Assembly (NCBI GenBank): GCA_022393335.1
Contig: JAJEKB010020245.1
Span: 240,154-304,153, forward strand
DNA: 64,000 bases
Direction of reading: 5' to 3'
Source of the DNA: Macrotrachela quadricornifera
Taxonomy: Eukaryota > Rotifera > Eurotatoria > Philodinida > Philodinidae
The notes under the pieces are model-generated. The model saw only the letters and a program-made list of their open reading frames with translations. It was not told the DNA's origin and ran no database searches. This document shows positions 12,291 through 21,903 of this stretch, one piece after another. Both the position numbers and the translations under genes were made by a program. Position 1 is the first letter of the stretch. Every line of letters begins with the position of its first letter.

Positions 12291-12684
12291 TTTCTACCAA
12301 AGTATTTCAAACAACATGAGATATCAATAACAAAATTTTATTACTATGTAAATTATTTGCAACTATACCCGACGTAAGATGTTCTATACTCTCAATTCTT
12401 TATTATTTGAGCCTTGTTTATAAAGCAGCCGTTGATGGCTTTCACCAGCTTTGTTAAAATTGCAAAGACGCCTATATTCTTTCTACTCTACAAGTGACTG
12501 AATATTCCACTTATCAGCACACAACATTTTACGTTAGATATAGTTCCAAATTAACTACGTAATAATAAAAATTTGTTATTGATGTCTCATATTATTTAAG
12601 TATTTTAATAGAAGTCGATGTAATTCTAAAAAATCTGATACAGAATTACTCTGATAAACTGAATATAAAAAAACAATCGATGAT
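12291..12684. other. Short gene-free stretch
   Basis: No gene was recognised. AT-rich flank between the fold-back element and the Rab pseudogene. Confidence 0.45.
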
Positions 12685-13190
12685 TCACTTTCTTACTAGC
12701 ATATACCCATCAAAGCAATATTGTTCTTTTTTCATTTGTTGATCTTTTTCACTATTTAATACAATCGTATCCTTATGTATATTATCTTTTTGTCGATCTA
12801 GTATGTATTCTGGATGTTTCATAATCTCAAAAGCAGATAAAAGCTTGAAATTGATGTTCAAAAAGAAAAATACTAAAATTATTTTGTCAATAAGAAATTG
12901 AACTGCTGGTTCAATATTAATATTTTCTTTAGCAAAGATTTCAAACCATTTAATAAATACGTTTTAATGACAAAATTCGTCCATTTTTTCGGGACTATTA
13001 ATAGAACATCTTTTCGTTAAATCACACTAGAAAAATAAAAATAAAATAAGGTCTTTTCAACAAAGCATTTCTTCTATAAAATCTACTTTATTAGCCAGCA
13101 ATATGCATGGTATAGAATTTTTATCTCGTAAATAATTGCTCTCATCTAAACGTCTTTTCCATTTAATGACAGCTCAGTCTCTATCTCTTG
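12685..13190 (-). pseudogene. Truncated Rab32/38-like small GTPase pseudogene
   Basis: On the minus strand from 13190 downward, the C-terminal half of a Rab GTPase is readable in one main frame: AVIKWKRRLDES, then the guanine-specificity motif ILLANKVDF (NKxD), a DLTKR-like piece, KMDEFC, and WFETFAKENINIEPAVQFL, where the G5 SAK motif has become FAK. A probable intron follows and then a tail ending near 12685. The AVxKWK, PC(I/V)LLANK and GWFETSAKxNINIE pattern is typical of Rab32/Rab38. In-frame stops occur before AVIKWK and before the WFET block, and the P-loop half is absent: the sequence stops abruptly at 13190, where an unrelated dioxygenase fragment starts. It is therefore a dead 3' remnant. 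Confidence 0.8.
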
Positions 13191-13402
13191 TATGACACCA
13201 TTAGCATTTGCATAAATTTCAGATGAATTAATTTGATCGTCGATTAAATACATTTTATTATCGATAAACAACATTACATCAGCCACATGAATTTCAATTT
13301 ATGAATAAAGAAATATCAAGAGGTGAAATTTGTTTTTTTTTAATCATGTTTTCAAAAACTATTTTATGTATAATAGAAATCATTTTTTAAAATAATAAAG
13401 TT
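13191..13402 (+). pseudogene. Decayed copy of the 3' end of the PhyH-family gene
   Basis: Starting at TATGACACCATTAGCATTTG, this stretch matches about 2455-2590 of the dioxygenase gene with scattered changes (GATGAATTAAT, CGTCGATTA, CCACATGAATTTCAA and ATATCAAGAGGTGAAA are shared). After a deletion that removes the stop codon region, it continues into the matching 3' flank (ATAATAGAAATCAT ... AATAATAAAGTTTAAT, compare 2671-2743). Frameshifts and stops show that it is non-functional. Retention of the flank shows a DNA-level duplication rather than a processed transcript. Confidence 0.85.
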
Positions 13403-15057
13403 TAATCTGTCCATACATGAAGAGAAAATGTGTGCAAATAATATGTACCATCAGTACAAATGTTATCTTGTTGTAAATATTCATCCATTAATGAAAGAGA
13501 TTTATGAAAAGTACTATTCCAATAAATAGTTGCAGTAATTAAATAATGAAGTTCATTAAATATTTGTAAAATATCTTCTCGTTTTTTTATAAACAAAGAA
13601 ATATATTCTAATTGTGGAAACATTTGACAAATATCATCAATATGGACGTTACATACAGTACCTTTTATATGTAAATTTTTTATTTGTTTGAATACATTTT
13701 CATTATCTGGAAGCGAATTGATTATATTTGCTAATGATTGATAATCTGTAGTAAGATGATGAATATTTGGTGCTGCTTTCAAAAGATGATGAAATGATGT
13801 ACACTCTACAGAATATCGAAGTTTCAAATGATTTACAGATGATAAATTGATAAGTTTTTGTAATTGATCGATATTGTAAGTATCACATTCGAGTGATAAA
13901 GTTTGAATATGTTTGAAAAATGTTGAAATGGGAACTTGTGAAGGAAAATGAGACACTCGTAATTCTTTACAATCATCATCGAATGAATAAGGAGTTAATG
14001 AATAGTTAAAAAAACCTTCACTTGTTGGATACCATTCATCAGTTGGAGAAAAATGAGGCACAGAGAATAATCTTGCACACGATTGAGTTGTAGTTGAGAT
14101 TAAACAAGCTATATGCCAATGTTTTTCATTTATCCAAAAAGAACTTTGAAAAGGTATAAGTACATCATCACCAGTCATATTATTTTCTTCTGGTATTATA
14201 TTTAATGCAAATTCTGTTAAAAGTGGTAAATGTGTTTTAATTAAATTTTCCCATCGTCTCCCATCAAGCAAAGCTTGTTCGCCTACTATTTCTAATGTAA
14301 AACGTTTGAGTGATGACGTAAGTAATAAAAAATTTTCTAGTTCATTAAATAACATCCAACGTTTAGATTCGATTATCAAAGAATTTAATTTAGGTGGAAT
14401 ATAATCAAATGTCGATCCAGAATCATTGAACGGTATTAATATCTGTAAATGAAGCAAATTTGGTATCCAATGAAAAATAATTTTTAGATCTTGTAACATA
14501 CAAGAACGAATTATCAAATGAGTTAGATTAGATAATGGTTGTCGTAAAGTAATCAATGATGAACTATTTAAGAATGTTAAATATTTCAAAAATGGTATTG
14601 ATGTTAATGTCTCAGTGATACTACGACAAATTCTTTTATTAATCATAATTGGATTACCATCTATAGATATTGATTGAAGTTGAATATGATTTTCAAGATG
14701 TGATAGCATTAAACAAAGTAAATTAGCATCTTGAATTTGATATATACTTATATATTGAAGATTAGTAAATTGAATAAGTGGTAAAAGAGACATAAAAAGT
14801 TTTATTTGACCAGGTGTATGTTCATCATCAGAAAGTACAAGTGATTGTATTTGATCAGGATGTACATGCTCACATATATAATAAAATGTAGATTTTTTCA
14901 TTGATTTAAAATTAAGTTGAATACGTGAATATGAGCGAAGGATATTATCCAAGTATGGATTTATTTCAGCAAAAGCATGAAGAAGATCAATTGTTTCCAA
15001 ATAATCAAAAATTATATATAGAATATCCCAGGGAAAGGAATCAAGCATAGACGGCAT
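13402..15057 (-). CDS. F-box / leucine-rich-repeat-like protein
   Basis: A single exon of 551 codons. Residues about 3-45 form an F-box (LDSFPWDILYIIFDYLETID then LLHAF), the Skp1-binding module of SCF ubiquitin ligases. The rest is rich in irregular leucine repeats of the type LQYISIYQI, LKYLTFLNSS and LTHLIIRSCMLQDL, which are likely substrate-binding LRR-like units. A WTD tail ends the protein. By family it would recruit unknown targets to a cullin-1 ligase. Bdelloids carry many such F-box paralogues. Two Met codons (1 and 4) precede the F-box; the first is used here. The stop codon lies at the very edge of the decayed dioxygenase copy, so the 3' end of this gene may have been shaped by that insertion. 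Confidence 0.8.
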   Translation of the reverse strand: MPSMLDSFPWDILYIIFDYLETIDLLHAFAEINPYLDNILRSYSRIQLNFKSMKKSTFYYICEHVHPDQIQSLVLSDDEHTPGQIKLFMSLLPLIQFTNLQYISIYQIQDANLLCLMLSHLENHIQLQSISIDGNPIMINKRICRSITETLTSIPFLKYLTFLNSSSLITLRQPLSNLTHLIIRSCMLQDLKIIFHWIPNLLHLQILIPFNDSGSTFDYIPPKLNSLIIESKRWMLFNELENFLLLTSSLKRFTLEIVGEQALLDGRRWENLIKTHLPLLTEFALNIIPEENNMTGDDVLIPFQSSFWINEKHWHIACLISTTTQSCARLFSVPHFSPTDEWYPTSEGFFNYSLTPYSFDDDCKELRVSHFPSQVPISTFFKHIQTLSLECDTYNIDQLQKLINLSSVNHLKLRYSVECTSFHHLLKAAPNIHHLTTDYQSLANIINSLPDNENVFKQIKNLHIKGTVCNVHIDDICQMFPQLEYISLFIKKREDILQIFNELHYLITATIYWNSTFHKSLSLMDEYLQQDNICTDGTYYLHTFSLHVWTD

Positions 15058-16091
15058 ATCTTTTAGTAATATACACAGTTAATCTATCTTAAAAAATGTA
15101 TACAAAAAAATAGTTAGTACAATAATAAAAAGAAAGCAATCTGAAATGTTGAAATATCAATACTTATCTTTATTGTGTATTAAATTAAAGATTTATGTAA
15201 TCATTTGGAGTTTTTCGCATTAGAAAAATGATTGTTTGTTGCAGTATACAAAGAAATTTAAAAATAAATAATGATATTGAAGTGAAAGAACGAACGAAAT
15301 ATATATTAGTTAAAACTATGACTATGCATTGAGAAATTCAGACAGAAACATCATAAAATTACATGTATCTCTTCCAAAAATCTTTATATAGTAACAAATA
15401 CTAGGTGGCGTTAGTTTATAGTTTACAGTTATTTTCAAATAGATTTACAAAAGGGTTCATTTTAAATGATTCTCAAAGAAAGGAAGAATAGAATTGTACT
15501 ATTAAAAGATTTTAATAACCAATTTACGTTTTTTTTATAATCAATAATCGATTTTACAAAAATACTAAAATTAAAAAAAAAATAATTCGAGATTCATAAT
15601 AGATTAGACATAAGGATAACTGATTTCAATAGCATAACTTTTTATTATCCTAAATAGTAAAACTATCAACAATATAATGATATCGTTTTACCATGTATCT
15701 TGAACTGAATTGATTTATAATTAATGTTCTTAATAAAATAATATTATTTCTATACAATTCATTGTTGCAACTTCTTAATTAAACAACTATGCTGATATAC
15801 CGACTTTTATCGATTTAAATGAATACAAACAATCTCATCTGTTATATAATAATATTTATTTAACAGAACCATTAGTTAATAATTGATTAGAAGAAGAACT
15901 TTTTACCAGCATCGATGCTGTTATACTATCACTCATTACTAAACATTGCAGATGCAAATGGAAATGCTGGGAAATTGAAAAATTTCATGTTGAAGTATGA
16001 ATTTTCTTGATTAAAATAAAATAATAGAAATGTAAAAAATAAAATCATAATCGTTTTTCACAGTTCAGATTAATAGAAATTGAATTATGAA
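15058..16091. other. Intergenic region without a recognised gene
   Basis: Upstream DNA of the F-box gene and 3' flank of the LIM-GTPase gene. AT-rich, with no coding frame or clear repeat. Confidence 0.45.
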
Positions 16092-18754
16092 CTACCTTTT
16101 CTTTTTTGCGAATTTGCTTATTAAAAAGTCTTTGACATTAGCGAAATGTTGTTTCATTCTTCCTCCGAAGTTATTGAGTAAACCTTTTCTTTGTATAACA
16201 GCTAGACACCAATGAAATACTCGACCATCATTATCTAAACAGGTCATAATGCCTTCGATAAGTTCATCGACACCTTCTTCTCCATAATTTATACCTCGAT
16301 CATCATCTATATATGGCTGTGCATTAACCATAGTGCATAAAGCTATATTACCAAAGTAGATAATACCATTTTCATCACTAGTTTGTTCATGATAACTAGC
16401 CAAAAGCTTCTTGTATGTATCTAATATAGCTAAACGTTGTGCTTTTTGTCCTGCCCACTTATTAGTAACAACAAGTGCACAAAATAATCTATGTTCTTGA
16501 ACGCACACATTTAACAACCATTTTAATTGTTCAGTATTAGCAAACGAACCTGGCGAAGCACAATAGATCATACAAAGAGGATCCGACTTGGGTTTTGCTA
16601 TAATTTTATTAAAATTAGTACGAATATCTATCTCATTCCACGATTCAAAACCTGGTGTATCCCAAAAATTGTAGGTATATGTTATCAATTCATTGTCGAC
16701 ACGACATTTCTCAGTAAGTACATAACGTGAAATATCTTTTGTACATGAATCAAGACCAGGGCTAGCTTTAGCAAGTGAACGACCACACAAAGCATTGATT
16801 AGTGTCGATTTACCTACGCGAGCAGATCCACACACAATAATATTGAATTCATTAAACATATTAAAAATTTTTTGTCGTATCACAGGATCGACTGTAAATA
16901 CTTGACCAGCAAGTTCAATTTGTGATTGAAATGTGTCATAGCCAGTAGCAAATACACTTGCTCGAGCTGCATTTGGCGAGTGTGAATCCACTGTGATGTT
17001 ATTTTTAACAGATACATCTTGTCTGTATACGACTGAAGAATCATTCTTGACTATATTGTCTAATTGCTAGAAAACAGATACACATAATGATATTTGTGAA
17101 CAGTAATTTTCTTCGGAAATTCGACGAAAACGCTATAAAAATAGTGTCAAAAATATCAATTTTAATACGTTCTTTCATCTGATACATGATTCAATGGGGG
17201 TAGACCGAGAAAAGTCCTGTGAGCCGATTTGATGTCTTATGCGTCTCCTTCTTTTATGAAAAAAGAACCTTATTAGAAGAGGATCAGTAGCTGTGATATG
17301 AGAACTAAGTAGCCATATGGACCGCTAGGACCATGATATTCGGGATCAGAACAGAAAACTGCATACAGTTATGTGCTTTCCTATTGAAAAGCGATTCACC
17401 ACTTGGGGAAGTTCCCTCATAAGCAAAAATCAAACGAAAGCTATGAGCCATTCATCACTGGTAACTTTAATTACGTAAATATGGTTCATATCTGAAGCGA
17501 AAATGCTTTCTTCGAGAATTAGAAAACTTTCTGAAATGTTGACAATGCTTTTACAGATTACACATAATTCAAAACATTTGATAAATATTCATGAAATCTT
17601 ATGATATTTCAAAAGACTTTGATATACAGCAAAATTCTCGAGAAATACCATTCAACTTTGTAGAATTTCATCAAAGTTCAATCATGAAAAAGATCACAGT
17701 TTCATTCTTACTCTAAATGCTACTGGTTATCCATCTAGAGATAGAGTCGAATAATCTCTAGGCAGTGTCTGCAGGCGCATGTTTAATGCTAGAGAGAGAT
17801 ATTTCTAATAGTCTAAATGTTTTCTAGCATCACTACCAGATAGTTTCAAAAACATTTATAGATCTTACATTCAGGTAATTCTTTAAAAAACTTAGGAATA
17901 TCATCTCTAGATAGCTAAGCTCAGAACGAAATTATTTTATAAGTCTTAGTATCTGATCCAAACTGAAGCTCTCAAATGGTTTGAATTTAAATTTGAGTTT
18001 AATGCATGCCTGATTATAACAACAAAAGCTGGGATTATATGCGTGCTTAAGGATTCGGCTAAAAGAATTCTATTCATACTAAACATATGCCCATATGTAA
18101 TAGGAAAGATTACTTTATCTTATATATCGACAATCCAACTTTTGACTATCTTCCGATAGAAATACAAAAAATAAATATTCAATCAGTATAATTCCAACTT
18201 ACTGTTTCTTTCCTATTGTTAGATTCGTTTGTCGGAGTCATGGATAGTTTTCTATTTGTCTCGGATGTATGGCTTTAGAAAAAACGAGAAAATAATAATT
18301 AGATATAAAAATTTTGTTTACTTACGATCCACAGTATGGCAGTTTGTCAAAACTACGAACATTACTTAGATTCAACTTTTTTTCACATTGTGTACATTTA
18401 AAACATGGTTTGTGATATACCTTTGATAAAATGTAATGTTATTTAATTATTATAATGATCAAAACATTGATTGACATGCTTTCTAACATATTTGCTTTAG
18501 TTATTGTTTCTATTTCACAATTTTATGACGAAAAAAAACCTTAGAAAATACTTCTTTTCTTTCACATTATATAACTACTCATAAAAAAATCTTTTCAAAT
18601 TTTTTCTTGCGGAAAGATATATTACTATACGATTTTAAATAATTGATTAATTTTTAAATTTCATTATTGTTAAGACTAATAAACTCACTTTGCCTTGATA
18701 TTGTAATTCTTCAGCTGGATAAACTTGACGTTGACATACCGCACACAAAACCAT
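16092..18754 (-). CDS. LIM-domain P-loop GTPase fusion, four exons
   Basis: Exons 18689-18754, 18326-18420, 18203-18272 and 16092-17066 join in phase to give 401 residues. Exons 1-3 encode a complete LIM zinc-binding domain: C4-x2-C7-x17-H25-x2-C28-x2-C31-x2-C34-x17-C52-x2-H55, where the serine before H55 is split by the second intron, so the final zinc ligand exists only after splicing. A Ser/Asn/Thr-rich linker leads to a GTPase domain with P-loop GSARVGKS (157-164), G3 DTPG (213-216) and a G4-like TNKW (278-281) in place of NKxD. MIYCASPGSF and a basic tail (KFAKKKR) follow. Related P-loop families are AIG1/IRG and Era-like GTPases; none can be assigned. LIM domains usually bind proteins, so recruitment is inferred. 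The 1.1-kb third intron contains decayed repeat sequence. The gene is divergent from its paralogue at 19671. Confidence 0.82.
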
Positions 18755-19670
18755 TTTTTATAGTGAATGCTTAGATATTTATTTTTTCTTTTTCTATGTC
18801 AGGGTGAAGAAAAAACAATATATTATGCATACATAAAGAGAAATGGATGATGTTTGCTCATTTGTGTGATCACGATCGAATTTTGATGGAATTATACACT
18901 AATTGTAATCTTATTATGCTTCAGAATTGAAGAAAACTACAACGCAGTTACCTGTATATTTGTAAAATAATGATTGATTTTGAAAAAGGAACAAGAGCGA
19001 GAGAACAAATTTATATACTAAAAAAAACAAAATAAAACTAAGACAGAAAAGGTAAAAAAACTGTTTTCTTTTCATTTCATTATTTATTTTTCTCCATACT
19101 GATATTACAAGAAATTGTTTTTAATGTGTCTACGAAAATTGGTCACGGATAATTAGTCGCTACGAGAAACAGTCGACTATTTTGTAATCAAATGAACAGA
19201 ACGTTTCAAAAAAAAAGCTCTCAGACCGAAGAATAAGTTCAACAAACAAAGTCATTCGTAACAAAGTTAATATGAAGTCAGTTTTTCAATTAAAATCTAA
19301 TGATTATAGTCACTTTCAGCGCTATCGTGAGCGGCGACCGACGAGGAAGGAGGACTCACCTATTCCTAGCTTTAAGAAACTATATTTTTTTTTGCTCGAT
19401 CTTTTAAAAAATTTTCAAAATTTAATTCCACCCTCCCACCTCAATCTGTAACACTTTTTTTGTTACACAACTTCATGATTATACTTCGTGTTGTTTTCAT
19501 TTTTAACTTGATGAGAAGAATCGATGTTTTTCATCGAAACACTTAGTATGTAAAATTATTTTTAATTTGCCGACTAATTATCGTATCGACCAATTTTCAA
19601 GGGCGAATTTTCTTTTTTCACTTTCTCGTTTTTAATATCTAATTGATACATATTTTAAATATCGTAGTCA
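18755..19670. promoter_or_regulatory. Divergent intergenic region between two paralogous GTPase genes
   Basis: About 0.9 kb separates the two start codons and must hold both promoters or a shared bidirectional one. No TATA box or known site could be assigned. A short GC-richer patch (GTGAGCGGCGACCGACGAGGAAGGAGGA near 19330) stands out in AT-rich DNA. Confidence 0.4.
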
Positions 19671-21307
19671 ATGTCAAATACTTTACTTATTTTCTTCAAA
19701 GCAACTGGTGAACATTTTGATATTCCTTATCGATTACAAACAACTGTTCATGATTTAATTAATTATGCGTGCACTCAAAGTACAGCATTATCGAATACTA
19801 ATCCTGACGATTATTATATGGTAATGAATAAAAAGGATATGTTAAATAATAATGAAACAGTTGAAGAAATAGGTTTAAATCAACCGAATCGATTAGTTTC
19901 TCTTGATATATGTATAAGAACTGAAGTTCTTATGAAACGGATAATACAAAGTCGTCGGGAATTTTGGTCAGTTCCAAGCACACAAATATCACCCAAAGTA
20001 CAACAAACAATAACAAACGAAAAATCAAATAATAGCGGTATGGGTACAAGAAACGACAGTTACCTTGTGAATTATAATCAAGTTAGAATTTCTGATCTAA
20101 TTTGTCGAAAAAGATGTTGTAGAAAATATTAAATTTTAGGATCGTATTATATGATATTAGTAAAAATATTAGAGTCTTTTTAAACTATTCTTTCAGTAAT
20201 AGTGAATCTTAGTCTTATATCTAGATGATATTTGTCAGATAGATTAATAGAATTTTTTTCATATGATTTGATTAGAGTTTTATCTCTTTTTTTACAAGAA
20301 TTTTATGATCATCAAATGTATGATTGAATTGACATAATAATAAATAGTATTAGCAGATATTTTATTTATATATAGTCATACTTCTTAATATAACTGATTT
20401 AAAAAATTTTTCTTTCATCTATTTAAATACTTTCTTTCATTTATTTAAATACTTTCTTTCATTTATTTAAATACTTTCTTTGTTTTCATCTATAGACAGA
20501 ACATCATCTTCTGCTACTCAACAACAAATGGATACTGATACTACGAAAATCTCAAATAAGAATGATAATAATGATGAAGTTCATATTCTAGTATGTGGTG
20601 GTCCTAAAGTAGGAAAATCAACATTAATTAATGCTTTATGCGGTTGTCCTGTAGCTAAAACGAAAACAATTGGACTTGATCGATGTACACAACAAACAAG
20701 TTATTATCAATTGGATAATATTTACTTTTGGGATACACCCGGTATCCAAGAATGGTCTCATATAGATATTGAGGCATATGTTAATTTAGCTACACGAAAT
20801 CAAACACCATTATGTATGTTCTACTGTGCTTCACCCGGCTCATTCGTTAAATTGAAGCAACTTGATTTACTACTCAATGAATGTATTTGTCAACGACATA
20901 TTTTCTGTGTATTAGTTGTAACAAACATGTTCGCTCATGTTAATCGACGCGCAATTCTCGACGAATTTAAAACACTTTTAAGTAAATACATTGGTGATAG
21001 TCATCAGATAAAAGAAGAAAACGGTATATGGTTTTATGGACAAATTGGATTATGTACTATGGTTAACAGTCAAGAATATTTTGATGAAGATACCAATCGA
21101 TTACAACCACAAAAAGGTATAAATGAATTAGTTCTAGCTGTGACAAAGTCGTTAAGTAAGACGCATCAACTAGTTGGATGGTTACAAACTATTAAAAACA
21201 ATCAACAATTTTGGATAGAACAACAAAAAGAACTATACAAATTTACAGAAAAACCGGATGAATTATGTTTGACTGATGTTATTGAACTTATTTCAGCAAA
21301 AAAATAA
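19671..21307 (+). CDS. P-loop GTPase with ubiquitin-like-looking N-terminus, two exons
   Basis: Exon 1 runs 19671-20037 (donor G|GTATGG; a second possible donor 6 bases later keeps phase) and exon 2 runs 20496-21307, giving about 392 residues. The GTPase part is a clear paralogue of the LIM-GTPase: P-loop GGPKVGKS (157-164), STLINALCG, G3 DTPG (202-205), CMFYCASPGSF, and GLCTMVNSQ. The G4 site reads TNMF, with neither the Lys nor the Asp of NKxD. Residues 1-75 (LLIFFKATGEHFDIPYRL ... TVEEIGLNQPNRLVSLDI) have the length and hydrophobic spacing of a ubiquitin-like fold, which is an inference. Joining the exons is inferred from phase and from the paralogue having a separate N-terminal module. 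A 22-bp tandem repeat sits just before the acceptor. Confidence 0.75.
20409..20474 (+). repeat. Tandem 22-bp repeat before a splice acceptor
   Basis: Three head-to-tail copies of TTTCTTTCAT(T/C)TATTTAAATAC at 20409, 20431 and 20453, with a fourth partial copy. They form the pyrimidine-rich tract ending at the acceptor ATCTATAG|AC of the Ubl-GTPase gene. Confidence 0.85.
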
Positions 21308-21903
21308 TTATTTATCAATTCTTTTTACAACAAATTAAAGATTTGTCATTCAATAATATACTATTTATTCTTCATTTGAACGACATAAAAATTGCGATAT
21401 TCATAAACTATCAAAAAATATATTTGATTTATCACAGTGCTAATAATTAGAACAATGGAAAAGGTATCTTACTTGAAAAAATTTTAATATATAGCATTCA
21501 TATCAGATGTCTTCATATGATTATAGCATTTTTATTTTATATATATATATTTCAGTCCAAGAAAATGATAAAATCTTGATATGTTTTCTAAAAAGACGTA
21601 CCATAAAAGGTTTTGTAAAACCTCTCTATTGTCTTGTTTTAATATATTTTTCCAGTAATCAAAATGAAAAACTTACTAGATAGTCCTATTTCTCATCATT
21701 GCGAGCATAATACGATATGTTCAGATAACTTTTAATATATGAAAGCAACAATCGAATGATGATAGAAAGATAGCAATCAATTATTATCAAAATAACATCA
21801 ATTTTAAATTTACAATATAATTATATAACATTCTGGTACAGAATAAAATTAAACTGCTAGTTTAACAAAATAAAATATAGTCGTTGTTATTGTGTCGTGT
21901 AGG
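21308..21903. other. Intergenic region
   Basis: Shared 3' flank of two convergent genes. AT-rich, with no gene recognised. Confidence 0.45.

Noticed and set aside
17160..17420. Possible further copy of the family 5 terminus (CACTTGGGGAAGTTCCCTCATAAGC) in the LIM-GTPase intron
   Set aside because: The match to the right end near 61500-61530 is short and gapped, with no second arm found; too weak to list as an element.
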